NCBI GenBank assembly: GCA_016707175.1
Contig: JADJIB010000006.1
Location: 25,258 to 89,257 of the forward strand
Length of the DNA: 64,000 nucleotides
From: Candidatus Phosphoribacter hodrii
Lineage (GTDB): Bacteria > Actinomycetota > Actinomycetes > Actinomycetales > Dermatophilaceae
Direction of reading: 5' to 3'
A program made the position numbers and the translations under genes. The notes below the pieces were generated by a model. That model searched no databases and was not told the origin of the DNA. It was given only the letters and a program-made list of their open reading frames with translations. How positions within the stretch are numbered: the stretch's first letter is position 1; every line of letters begins with the position of its first letter. Positions 38,292-46,726 of this stretch are shown here, piece after piece.

Positions 38292-40089
38292 CTAGGACGG
38301 TCGGTCTACCTCCGCGGCGGAGGTGGCCGCAGCGGTCGCGGTCGCGTCGCCGCCGCCCTGGCCCGATCCGCGCCGACGGCGCCGACGCGGACGACGAGTT
38401 TCGCCGCCCTCGCGAAGGTTCGACGCGTCGCCCGCTGCGCTGGCGGCGGAACGGCCCGATCCGTTGCTCGATGCGTCGGGGGCTGCGGCACCCTCGCGGG
38501 GGGCCGCGGAGCCCTCCTCGCCGGCGCGGGTCCGACGTCGGTTGCGCTGGCGGCGCGGTGCCTCACCCTCGCTAGCGGCCGGGGACGCCTCGCCGCCGTC
38601 AGTGCCATTGCGGACGGCACCCGCGGCTGCCGTCCCGACCACCGTCACGGCCGCTGTCACGGCCACCACGTCCGCCGCGCCCGCCGCTGTCGCGACCGCC
38701 ACGACCGCCGTCCGACCGCCACCGTCCCGGCCGCCGCGGCCACCATCGCGTCCACCGCCACCGGCGCCGCGGTGCCCACCGGAACGCCCGGTCTCGCCGA
38801 GGTCTTCGAGCTCTTCGGCGTCCAGACCGGCCCGGGTGCGCTTGGCGTTGGGGAGGTAGCCGGACACGTCGGAGGGGATGTCGAGCTCGGCGTAGAGGTG
38901 CTCGGAGGAGGAGTAGGTCTCGACCGGCTCCGGGATGCCCAGGTCGAGCTGGCGGTCGATCATCGACCAGCGCGGCATGTCTTCCCAGTCCACCAGGGTG
39001 ATGGCGATGCCGGTGTTGCCCGCCCGACCGGTCGCGGCCAATCCGGTGGACGCGGTCTTCTCGTCCTCGGGGCACTGGTAGTTGACGACGTGGGTGATGT
39101 GCTCGACATCGATGCCGCGGGCGGCCACATCGGTCGCCACCAGGACGTCGACGTTGCCATGCCGGAAGGCGCGCAGCGCCTGCTCTCGGGCGCCCTGTCC
39201 GAGGTCTCCGTGGATGGCGGCGGCGGCGAAGCCGCGCTCGACCAACTCGTCCGTCACTCGGGCCGCCTCGCTTCGTGCGGGTGAAGATCAACACGAGCCC
39301 CCGGTCGCGGGCCTGCAACACGCGCGAGAGCAACTCGACCTTGTCGAGGGAGTGCGCGCGGTAGATGAACTGCTCGATCGCCTTGACCGTGTGGGCGTTC
39401 TCGGTCTCGTCGCCCATCGCGCGGATGTGCGTCGGCTGGGTCATGTAGCGCCGCGCCAACGCGACGATCGCGCCGGGCATGGTCGCCGAGAAAAGCATCG
39501 TCTGGCGGCCGGCGGGGGTGAGGGACATGAGGGTCTCGACGTCGGGCAGGAAGCCCAGGTCGAGCATCTCGTCGGCCTCGTCGAGCACGACGATCCGGGC
39601 CTGCGACAGGTCGAGGTGCCCCTGCTTGGCCAGGTCGATGAGGCGGCCCGGCGTGCCGACGACGATCTCGACGCCTCGCTTGAGGGCCTCGACCTGCGGC
39701 TCGTAGGCGCGGCCGCCGTAGACCGTGAGCACCCGGACACCGCGCTGCTTGCCTGCGCGCTCGAGGTCACTGGAGACCTGGACGGCCAACTCACGGGTCG
39801 GAGCGACGGCCAGCGCCTGCGGCTTGCCCGGCTTGGCCAGGTCGGCCCACCCCTCGTCAGCCGGCGTGACGACCCGCTGGATCATCGGGACGCCGAAGCC
39901 GAGGGTCTTGCCGGTGCCGGTCTTGGCCTGGCCGATGATGTCGTGCCCGCCGAGGGCGACCGGCAACGTCATGGCCTGGATGGGGAAGGGGTGGATGATC
40001 CCGAGGTCGCTCAACGAGGCGACGATGTCGGGGTGGACGCCGAAGTCGGCGAAGGTGGGCTCGGTTTCTTGAGGCACCAAAGGAGTCAC
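38292..40089 (-). CDS. DEAD-box RNA helicase, several frameshifts
   Basis: An ATP-dependent RNA helicase of the RhlE/CsdA type. In the helicase core: Q-motif FPIQAMTLPVAL, Walker A AKTGTGKTLGFG, PTRELAVQ, DEADEMLDLG, SATMPG, then AIHGDLGQGAREQALRAF and VATDVAARGIDVEHITHVVN. A missing base near 39262 splits the two RecA domains. A pair of compensating indels near 39040-39060 hides the VHRIGR arginine-finger motif, which appears in the neighbouring frame. The C-terminal tail is rich in RGG/RDGG and is itself frame-swapped between about 38620 and 38710. GTG 40089 is the likely start. A helicase at this place matches the conserved neighbourhood of TetR, DUF3107 and MoeZ. Confidence 0.9.
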
Positions 40090-40269
40090 GCGAAGATGTC
40101 GCTTCCGATCGGGCCGAGATCGCGGCGCGCTCAGGGCGTGCGGCCGATTCGGCGTGAGGGGCCGATCGGAGGTCTTCGTGGGAGGTCGCCGAGCCACTCG
40201 GCAGTGTCGATTCGGGCCGATCGGGCACCGTGGTCCACTCAAGTCTAGCCGAGGAGACTCCGGCCGCCC

Positions 40270-40299
40270 GTATGCCGCCCTACGTCCACCCGGTATGCC
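40270..40299. repeat. Paired direct repeat of the window octamer
   Basis: GTATGCCGCCCTAC occurs at 40270-40283 and again at 40293-40306, 23 bases apart and in the same orientation, at the boundary between the helicase leader and the end of the anti-sigma-like gene. Both contain GTATGCCG. Confidence 0.8.
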
Positions 40300-40302
40300 G
40301 CC

Positions 40303-41529
40303 CTACCGGACCTCCGTGGCGCTGCCCGCGTCCACCGGGTCCGCCCCGTCAGGCAGCGCCAGGCGCCATAGGAGTTTGGTGCCCTCCCCAACGTTCGCTG
40401 CTGGCACCTCGGCAGCGAAGCGGACGGGCACAGTGGCGGGCAGGTACGGCCGCCCAGCCGAGTCGCGATAGGGCACGGCCGCGCAGTTGAGGGCGTAGCG
40501 GTCGTTCGTCCCGTCCGGGGGTTGTGTGTAGTCGCCGACCAGGATGTCGGGGCAGGGCTCCAGCGGGATGTCGCGGGGCGCCGTCAGCGTGACAGTGAGG
40601 CGAATGGGCTCACCGACGGCCACCACCGACGGCGCGTCCATGGTCGCGGTCACTCCGGCGTATGCCGTTGTCACGAGTTCATCTCTGACCTCAGCGGGCT
40701 TGAATGTCGACACGCCGAACGGCGTCTTCACGACGGTTCCGGGTTCCATCTGACAGCCAGGCGACTGGCCGAAGCCGGGAACGGTCACCCCTCCCGCTGA
40801 ACTCGGCCAGGTCAGCCGCACGTGGGTCTGTCGGACGGCTTGCCCACACCAGTTAGACCAGAACAGGGTCAAAGCCGCCGGTACATCCGGCGCCACCAGA
40901 ACCGGGTGCGGATAGATCCCCCCAGGGGCGTCGCTGACGACCGTCCCATGAACCGACGGGATCGACACCGCAGCGCCATTGACCAGCGACACGACGTTCG
41001 GAAAGCCCTCCAGCCGGCACGCGGCCGTCCCGGTGCGGCTGACGATCTGCACGAACAGGTACATCGTCCCGGTCGCCCCCTCGATGTCGCTCGTCGCGGT
41101 GAGGTCGGCGGCGCGGCATACGGGAAGGCCTTGGGCGAGTGCGGGGTCCGGTGAGGCGGGGACGGTCGTCACTGGGATGAGGGGGTTGGTCGCAGGCAGG
41201 GGCACCCACGGGACAACCCCGTTGTTGACCGCCGATCCGGTGGCGGTCGCGGACGACGTGGCCGTCGTCGTGGCGGAGGCGGTCGGACCACCCACGCTGC
41301 CAAGGTCGGTGCCGCCCTGGCCGAGTCGGACGGCGACGACCACGACGGCGAGCACCACAGCCGCGGCGACGAGCGGCAGCCAGCCGACGACGCCCCGTCC
41401 GCGGCGGCCGAACCCCGCCGAGTGAGTGGGCAGGTCGGTGGGCACCGCGGGCGGCGGGGGGAGGGCGTCGCGCCAACGCGCGGCATACCCCTTCAGTTGC
41501 TCGTCGATCGGGTCGGGACGGTCAGTCAT
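40303..41529 (-). CDS. Single-span membrane protein, probable anti-sigma partner with DUF4232-like domain
   Basis: A 408-residue protein. Residues 1-45 are a short cytoplasmic part (DPIDEQLKGYAARWRDALPP), followed by one membrane helix (WLPLVAAAVVLAVVVVAVRL), a Thr/Ala-rich linker, then an extracytoplasmic domain with four spaced cysteines and RLEGFPNVVSLVNG, a DUF4232-type pattern. The gene overlaps the ECF sigma gene by eight bases and follows it, so it probably anchors or restrains that sigma factor. It lacks a visible HxxxCxxC zinc motif. A second beta-rich region occupies the C-terminal 150 residues. Confidence 0.7.
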   Translation of the reverse strand: MTDRPDPIDEQLKGYAARWRDALPPPPAVPTDLPTHSAGFGRRGRGVVGWLPLVAAAVVLAVVVVAVRLGQGGTDLGSVGGPTASATTTATSSATATGSAVNNGVVPWVPLPATNPLIPVTTVPASPDPALAQGLPVCRAADLTATSDIEGATGTMYLFVQIVSRTGTAACRLEGFPNVVSLVNGAAVSIPSVHGTVVSDAPGGIYPHPVLVAPDVPAALTLFWSNWCGQAVRQTHVRLTWPSSAGGVTVPGFGQSPGCQMEPGTVVKTPFGVSTFKPAEVRDELVTTAYAGVTATMDAPSVVAVGEPIRLTVTLTAPRDIPLEPCPDILVGDYTQPPDGTNDRYALNCAAVPYRDSAGRPYLPATVPVRFAAEVPAANVGEGTKLLWRLALPDGADPVDAGSATEVR

Positions 41530-42025
41530 CGGAGTCTCCCAACAGTGCGCGCAACCGCGCTCGTGCCTGGTGCAAGGTGGCTTGAACGGTGCCCGGCGCG
41601 CAGCCCATCGTTTGGGCGACGGAGGCGATGTCGAGGCCGACGAAGTAGTAGAGGTCGACCGCCTGACGCTGGCGGTGCGGGAGTCGGGCGACGGCGCGCT
41701 CGAGGTCGACGTCGGGCTCGGTCGGCCCCGCGGTCAGCGCGTCATCGGCCAGCAGGGTGGTCGGCCGGGGCCCGCGGGTGCGGTGCCGGCGGGCCTGATC
41801 GGCGACGATCGCGAGCAACCAGGGGGCGGCGGAGCCTCGGGCCGGATCGTAGGTTGCCCGCCGCGACCACGCCCGCACGAGGGCCTCCTGGACGACATCG
41901 TCAGCGGCAGCCGCGGGCACGAGGCGGTGGGCATAGCGGGACAGCGCCGGCAGGTGGGGAGCGACCCAGGCCCCGAACGCGGCGGCGTCGGGCATGTCAT
42001 GGGTATGCCGCCCCACTCCGGTCAT
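41522..42025 (-). CDS. ECF RNA polymerase sigma factor
   Basis: A 167-residue extracytoplasmic-function sigma factor. Region 2 is DDVVQEALVRAWSRRATYDP; region 4 is LPHRQRQAVDLYYFVGLDIA followed by VAQTMGCAPGTVQATLHQA, the helix-turn-helix that reads the -35 element. It resembles SigE/SigM-type group members. The start used is ATG 42025 (MTGVGRHTHD); a longer frame to 42094 and a shorter ATG at 41995 are possible. Cotranscribed with the membrane protein that follows. Confidence 0.9.
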   Translation of the reverse strand: MTGVGRHTHDMPDAAAFGAWVAPHLPALSRYAHRLVPAAAADDVVQEALVRAWSRRATYDPARGSAAPWLLAIVADQARRHRTRGPRPTTLLADDALTAGPTEPDVDLERAVARLPHRQRQAVDLYYFVGLDIASVAQTMGCAPGTVQATLHQARARLRALLGDSDD

Positions 42026-42146
42026 CGTCACACCCCTCTTACGCCGGGAGCGAGGTGGTCCGTGTAGTGCCCGCGCCCAACACCACTGTGTCATCTCTGG
42101 TGCAGGCGGGGCGGAAGGTGCAGGGCTGACGAGCCGTGCACAACTC

Positions 42147-42178
42147 AGTGGGGCCCAGCCAAACGGCTAGGCCCCACT
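42147..42178. terminator. Hairpin with GGGGCC core
   Basis: AGTGGGGCCCAGCC (42147-42160) pairs with GGCTAGGCCCCACT (42165-42178) around AAAC with one mismatch. It lies in the 372-base stretch between the sigma factor start (42025) and the end of the next gene (42398), upstream of both possible transcripts. It is nearly the same sequence as the terminator at 43.85 kb. Otherwise this stretch shows no gene. Confidence 0.6.
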
Positions 42179-42397
42179 TGGTGTTGTTGGAGGTGTGTCG
42201 ATGTTGGTCGCCGCATTTGGGCAGCGGGCATTACTCAGGCGCAGCTGCAGGAATGCCCGCTGCAATTCTCGACCTGCCATCCCCGAAATGGCATGGCTGA
42301 GTATGCGTCGGTGAATGGACTGTAGTGACGTTCGGATCGAGGCGCCCTCAGATAGTCGTGAGGCGACGATCAGGTCGGCGTCAGTGGAAGGCCACTG

Positions 42398-42838
42398 TCA
42401 GTGGAAGACCACCGTCAAGGGCGTGTAGCCACTGTTGGCGTAGAGGTAGCCGTTGTCGGTCGACCAGTACGACAGTTGGGCGTTGGTGTAGAGCGAGGTG
42501 AGCACGTTGCCGTTCAGGACCCAGCCTGTCGCTCCGATCCAGTTGTAGAACCCGACGTAGTGGTAGCCGTCGCTCACCGACAGGTACCGAGAAGTGTCTG
42601 CGGCGTTGCGGAAGTAGAGAATACCGCCATAGAGGTACGACTCGAGCGAGAGGGCCGCGTCGCTGCCGGTGACGACGCACCACTGGCCGCCGTTCTCACC
42701 GAGCCACCCGATGGACGCACCGCGGGCGAAGAGTTCGACCTTCTTGGCTGTGCCCGAAGAGGCCGAAGCCGCCAGGTGCGACTCTGCGACATGGTCACCG
42801 AACGTGCCGGTGGGGGCGGTGGGTGCTGCAGTGGACAT
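42398..42838 (-). CDS. Orphan aromatic-rich protein, possibly beta-trefoil-like
   Basis: A 146-residue protein I do not recognise. The first 30 residues are Ala/Ser/Thr-rich without a signal peptide; the rest is packed with Tyr, Trp, Gly and Asn, in three loosely similar blocks (LSLESYLYGGILYFRN; RYLSVSDGYHYVGFYNW; AQLSYWSTDNGYLYANSGY). Such spacing of aromatics suggests an all-beta fold like beta-trefoil lectins or fascin-like domains; this is only a guess. ATG 42838 is preceded by GGAGAAAGCC, a good ribosome binding site. A 17-bp direct repeat (42380-42413) spans the stop codon. Base composition is lower in GC than neighbouring genes. Confidence 0.6.
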   Translation of the reverse strand: MSTAAPTAPTGTFGDHVAESHLAASASSGTAKKVELFARGASIGWLGENGGQWCVVTGSDAALSLESYLYGGILYFRNAADTSRYLSVSDGYHYVGFYNWIGATGWVLNGNVLTSLYTNAQLSYWSTDNGYLYANSGYTPLTVVFH

Positions 42839-43093
42839 GGCTTTCTCCATTCGAATGATGAGTTGGAGTTGCCCGGCCGGGTTGCCGGAGGTCCTCATGA
42901 ATTGCTGGGGAGAGTGAGGACGTCTCTGACGTGAATGTAGCACCGCTGTGCCGCCAGCGAGCCCTACGGCCCAAAGGAATTCGGTCCTTCTTTGCTTTCC
43001 GTGCGCCGAGTGCGCCGCTGAAGGGCGACCGCACCTGTCAATGACTCGGGCGGCCCGTTGGTCGGTTGAGGCACCGCCGATACAGTCAGCCCT

Positions 43094-43786
43094 ATGACCG
43101 ATGACACCGGGGTCGCAGGGAGTGCTGCCGTGGGCGAGGTGCCGCACGAGGCCGTCGTCGACCTGCTGGGAGCGCTGAGCTATGCCCAGCTCAGCGGGTT
43201 CGAGGCACTCGCGGCTGACGCCGCGATGACCCCGCACCTGCGCGCCAAGCTGGCCTTCGCCCGGATGGGGGTGGAGATGTTCCACCGGTGCGAGCAGGTG
43301 GGGCTGCGGCTGCGCGAGCTCGGGGCCGACCACGAGAGCGCCATGGCCCCCTTCGTCACCTCGGTCGACGCCTTCCACGAGCGCACCAAGCCCAGCGACT
43401 GGCTGGAGGGCATCGTCAAGGCCTACGTCGGCGACGGGATCGTCCGCGACTTCTACTCCGAGATGGCCACCCACCTCGACCCGGCGAACGAGGCGTTCGT
43501 CGCGCAGATGCTCGGACAGGCCGGTGGCGCTGAAGCGATCGTCCACGAGGTGCGCGAAGCCATCGCCGGTGACGCCCGGCGCAGCGGCCGGCTGGCGCTG
43601 TGGGCTCGGCGGATCATGGGTGAAGCGATCCATGCGACCCAGAGCGTGGCCGTCGAACGCGACTCGCTGACCGCGCTCCTGGTCGGCGGCGAGCCGGGGT
43701 CGGACCTCAACGAGGTGGGCCGGATGTTCGCGCGGATCTCGGCGGCCCACACCGTGCGGATGGAGGCGTTGGGCCTGTCGGCCTGA
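43094..43786 (+). CDS. Ferritin-like fold protein, MiaE_2 family
   Basis: A 230-residue helical protein of the actinobacterial ferritin-like/MiaE_2 family (related to tRNA-modifying MiaE hydroxylases). Conserved carboxylate/histidine positions fall in FARMGVEMFHRCEQ (about residues 55-68), YSEMATHLD and MGEAIHATQSVAV, consistent with a di-iron site; the substrate is unknown. It begins at ATG 43094, divergent from the orphan gene, in the usual company of DUF3107 and TetR genes. A strong terminator follows. Confidence 0.83.
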   Translation: MTDDTGVAGSAAVGEVPHEAVVDLLGALSYAQLSGFEALAADAAMTPHLRAKLAFARMGVEMFHRCEQVGLRLRELGADHESAMAPFVTSVDAFHERTKPSDWLEGIVKAYVGDGIVRDFYSEMATHLDPANEAFVAQMLGQAGGAEAIVHEVREAIAGDARRSGRLALWARRIMGEAIHATQSVAVERDSLTALLVGGEPGSDLNEVGRMFARISAAHTVRMEALGLSA

Positions 43787-43845
43787 TCGTCCCGACGGCG
43801 CTGGTCAGCACACGCAGTAAGAACGCGCCGGGGGACATCAGTGGG

Positions 43846-43892
43846 CAACAGCAGTGGGGCCCAGCCGTTTCGGCTGGGCCCCACTGCTGTTG
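43846..43892. terminator. Strong bidirectional terminator, 22-bp stem
   Basis: A perfect 22-bp stem (43846-43867 with 43871-43892) closes on a TTT loop; its core is GCAGTGGGGCCCAGCCG. It lies between the convergent MiaE_2 and GlsB genes and would end both transcripts. The core repeats the 42.15 kb hairpin almost exactly. Confidence 0.85.
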
Positions 43893-43905
43893 TCGGCGCT
43901 TGGCC

Positions 43906-44160
43906 TCAGGCCTTGCTGGTGACCTTGCCGTAGATGACGATGCCGACGGCGGCGATGATCGTGCTGATGATCCAGCGCAGCCAGTCGATCCCCGACGTGG
44001 TCTGAACGCCGAGCTTGCCGGCGACCCACCAGCCGATGAGAGCGGCGACGATGCCGATCGCTGCCGTGATCGGCAGGCTCAGCCCCTGCCGTCCAGGCAG
44101 GATGAAACGTGCCAGCAGTCCGACGATCAAACCGCCGACGATGGCCCCCAGGATGCTCAT
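43906..44160 (-). CDS. GlsB/YeaQ/YmgE family stress membrane protein
   Basis: An 84-residue protein of the transglycosylase-associated family with three hydrophobic helices: ILGAIVGGLIVGLLARFILP, GLSLPITAAIGIVAALIGWW and WIISTIIAAVGIVIYG. The glycine zipper and GRQG loop are typical. The molecular function is uncertain; relatives are stress-induced envelope proteins. AAGGAG lies before ATG 44160; a GTG two codons earlier is possible. It ends at the shared terminator. Confidence 0.88.
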   Translation of the reverse strand: MSILGAIVGGLIVGLLARFILPGRQGLSLPITAAIGIVAALIGWWVAGKLGVQTTSGIDWLRWIISTIIAAVGIVIYGKVTSKA

Positions 44161-44339
44161 GTCCACTCCTTCTGGCCGCTCCCGCGGCCGCTGTCAAGCC
44201 CGGTGGTCCGGGTGGGGGCGGGCTCCCCAGGATTCAAAACTCTCACGAAGTGAGGCGCATTCCTGGGATTGCCGCTCGTGATCTTGACGTGACCTGGTGG
44301 CAGGGCCGGTTCGGGACGAGGGCGCTGGGTGCCCCGACG

Positions 44340-44564
44340 TCAGTGCGCGCCGAAGCCGACCTTGCCCTTCTCGGCCTCCCCGACGTGGACGAAGCCGATG
44401 ACGGCAGCGGGGATGAAGTAGCGCCGTCCCTTGTCGTCGGCGAGGTCGAGCACGCTGCCATCGCGCAGCGCGACGGCCACGGCGGCGCCGATGGCGGCCG
44501 GGGTCTCGTTGGTCTCGAACGCAATCTCGCGGGCGACATCGCGCACGCCGATCCTGACCTCCAC
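44340..44564 (-). CDS. DUF3107 protein
   Basis: A 74-residue cytoplasmic protein, MEVRIGVRDVAREIAFETNE to VGFGAH. DUF3107 (Rv3208A-like) is a small actinobacterial family usually next to a TetR regulator; function unknown. GTG 44564 is preceded by AAGGGAA. It is downstream of the TetR gene on the same strand, 133 bases away, and that gap contains an inverted pair of the octamer (44589 and 44659). The 175 bases between it and glsB hold no gene I can recognise. Confidence 0.85.
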   Translation of the reverse strand: MEVRIGVRDVAREIAFETNETPAAIGAAVAVALRDGSVLDLADDKGRRYFIPAAVIGFVHVGEAEKGKVGFGAH

Positions 44565-44697
44565 GTGGGGTTCCCTTCGTCAGTTCACGTATGCCGTGTG
44601 CTCGCCTCGCGACTCGCCGCCCCCTCGCGGAGGTGACGGTGGCACGGGGAACCCGGGCGCACGGCATACCCGGGTTGGGGTGTCGAACCCCTCAACT

Positions 44698-45420
44698 CTA
44701 GGAGGTGGCGGGGTGTTCCCCGGCGCCCTCGGCCGGTGCCTTGGGGAAGCCCCCCAACCCGCGCCAGGCGAGTTGGCCGACCAGGCGGGCCGCTTCGGCG
44801 CGGCCCACAGTGGTGTCGAGGGTGGCCCAGTTGCGGGCGGCCACCTGTGCCATCCCCGTCAGGGCCATCGCCAGGACCATCGCATCGGCGCGGGACATGT
44901 TGGTGTCGGCGGCGATGGCGTCGGCGAAGGCCTCGCCGCACTGGGTCAGCGCCCCGTCGATGCGGCTGCTGACAGCGTCCTCGTTGATGAGGTCGCTCTC
45001 GAAGAGGAGCCGGAAGGCCGACCCCTCCTTGGCGACGAACTCGAAGTAGGCGGCGACCGTCGCGAAGACCCGTGCCTTGTTGTCCGTGGAACTGGCCAGC
45101 GCGCTGCGAACGGCGGCCACCAACTCGCCGGCGCGATCGTCCAGGAGTGCGAGATAGAGCTCCAGCTTGCTCGGGAAGTGCTGGTAGAGAACGGGTTTGG
45201 ACACCCCTGCGCGTTCGGCGATGTCGTCCATCGCGGCGGCGTAGTAACCCGACTCGACGAAGGCGCCCTGCGCGGCCTCCAGCAGTTGGGCCCGGCGGGC
45301 CGAGCGCGGCAGCCGTTGGCCGCGGATGGGTGCCTCGGCAGCGAGCGGGGCGGGCGGCGAGGCCGCCGCTCCCGGCGTCGCACGCGGGGCAGCCGACGCT
45401 CCCGATCGCAGGTCGTTCAC
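44698..45420 (-). CDS. TetR/AcrR family transcriptional regulator
   Basis: A one-domain-plus-ligand-pocket repressor of about 240 residues. The helix-turn-helix spans RAQLLEAAQGAFVESGYYAA, MDDIAERAGVSKPVLYQHFP and SKLELYLALLDD. The Ala/Pro-rich N-terminal extension before the DNA-binding domain is long, so the start is uncertain: GTG 45420 is used, and the frame is open to 45510. The protein corresponds by position to Rv3208 of M. tuberculosis. Divergent from moeZ, whose promoter it may touch. Confidence 0.87.
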   Translation of the reverse strand: MNDLRSGASAAPRATPGAAASPPAPLAAEAPIRGQRLPRSARRAQLLEAAQGAFVESGYYAAAMDDIAERAGVSKPVLYQHFPSKLELYLALLDDRAGELVAAVRSALASSTDNKARVFATVAAYFEFVAKEGSAFRLLFESDLINEDAVSSRIDGALTQCGEAFADAIAADTNMSRADAMVLAMALTGMAQVAARNWATLDTTVGRAEAARLVGQLAWRGLGGFPKAPAEGAGEHPATS

Positions 45421-45547
45421 CACCGTCAACACCACCTTGTGCGTATCGCACGACTGTGCGAACGATCGACCGCCGACGACCGTCCGGCCGCCAGGTGCCA
45501 TCGTACTCACCGGTATCCCCCAGCCCTATGACGTAACCTCGCTAGCG

Positions 45548-46726
45548 ATGGACACCGGATCCGGCCCGCCGCCCGACGTGCTCGACGACGCCGAGGCCCG
45601 CACGCGTTATGCCCGGCACTTGTTGCTGCCGGAAGTGGGCCTCGCCGGACAACGGCGGCTCGCTGCGGCCCGGGTCCTCGTCCTCGGCGCGGGAGGGCTG
45701 GGCTCGCCGGCGCTGCTCTACCTCGCTGCCGCCGGGGTCGGGACCATCGGGATCGCCGATGACGACGTGGTCGAGTTGACCAACCTGCAGCGCCAGATCG
45801 TCCACGGCTTCCCTGATGTCGGCCGGTCCAAGGTGTCGTCGGCTGCGGCGGCTGTGGCGCGGGTCAACCCCGGCGTGCGGGTCGAGACCTTCGACCAGCG
45901 GGTGAGTGCGCAGACCGCGGACGCCCTTGTCGCGGCATACGACGTCGTGCTCGACGGGACCGACAACTTCCCGACGCGGTATGCCGTCAACGACGCCTGC
46001 GCGCGCGCGGGCATCCCCCTCGTGTGGGCGTCGGTGCTGCGTTTCGACGCGCAGGTGGCGGTGTGGTGGGCCGGGCACGGGCCATGCCTGCGGTGCGTGT
46101 TCCCGCACCAACCGGCCGAGGGCGACGTGCCGTCCTGCGCGGAGGCGGGGGTGCTGGGGGCCTTGTGCGGGACGATCGGCTCGCTGCAGGCCGCGGAGGC
46201 GCTCAAACTCGTGCTGGGCATCGGCGAACCCCTCGTCGGGCGGATGCTCGTGCACGATGCGTTGCGACAGAGCTGGGACACGCTTGCGCTGCAGGCAGAT
46301 CCGGAGTGCGCGGCCTGCGGGTCGCCCGTCGGGGGAGGGCGTGGGGCGCGGCTCGGGGCGGTTGCGCTCGCGCTCCCTGTCCCGGCTGAGCCCGTTGCGG
46401 TGGTGACCGCCCGCGAGTTGTCGATCGAGATGCGGCGCCCGCATCCGCCCGTGCTCATCGACGTGCGCCCGGAGCCCGAGCGTGCGATCGTCTCGATCCC
46501 CGGAGCTGTGGCGATCGATCTGGCGGATTTCCGCTCGGGAGAAGCTTTTTCGCGACCCGAGCTGGGGAGTCTGGGGACTCCGTTGGTGCTCTATTGCAAG
46601 ACCGGGGTGCGTTCGACGGAGGCCACTCGGCTGGTGGCCGCCGCCGGCTGGGGGTATGCCGCGAACCTCACCGGCGGGGTGCTGGCCTGGGTGCGCGAGG
46701 TCGACCCGGGACTGGCGACCTACTGA
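45548..46726 (+). CDS. moeZ: Adenylyltransferase/sulfurtransferase MoeZ (ThiF plus rhodanese)
   Basis: A 392-residue fusion that adenylates and thiolates the C-termini of ubiquitin-like sulfur carriers for molybdopterin, thiamine or cysteine synthesis. The ThiF/MoeB domain has LVLGAGGLGSPALLYLAAAG, the zinc ligands CLRC and CAAC, and the conserved TNLQRQIVHG. The C-terminal rhodanese domain (about 295-392) carries the active-site cysteine in LYCKTGVRS. ATG 45548 follows a GCTAGCG stretch without a clear binding site. Its stop overlaps the next start (TGATG). Confidence 0.93.
   Translation: MDTGSGPPPDVLDDAEARTRYARHLLLPEVGLAGQRRLAAARVLVLGAGGLGSPALLYLAAAGVGTIGIADDDVVELTNLQRQIVHGFPDVGRSKVSSAAAAVARVNPGVRVETFDQRVSAQTADALVAAYDVVLDGTDNFPTRYAVNDACARAGIPLVWASVLRFDAQVAVWWAGHGPCLRCVFPHQPAEGDVPSCAEAGVLGALCGTIGSLQAAEALKLVLGIGEPLVGRMLVHDALRQSWDTLALQADPECAACGSPVGGGRGARLGAVALALPVPAEPVAVVTARELSIEMRRPHPPVLIDVRPEPERAIVSIPGAVAIDLADFRSGEAFSRPELGSLGTPLVLYCKTGVRSTEATRLVAAAGWGYAANLTGGVLAWVREVDPGLATY

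Noticed and set aside
42851..43750. Extension of the orphan protein to 450 residues on the minus strand
   Set aside because: The added part is antisense to the MiaE_2 gene, and a good ribosome binding site precedes ATG 42838.
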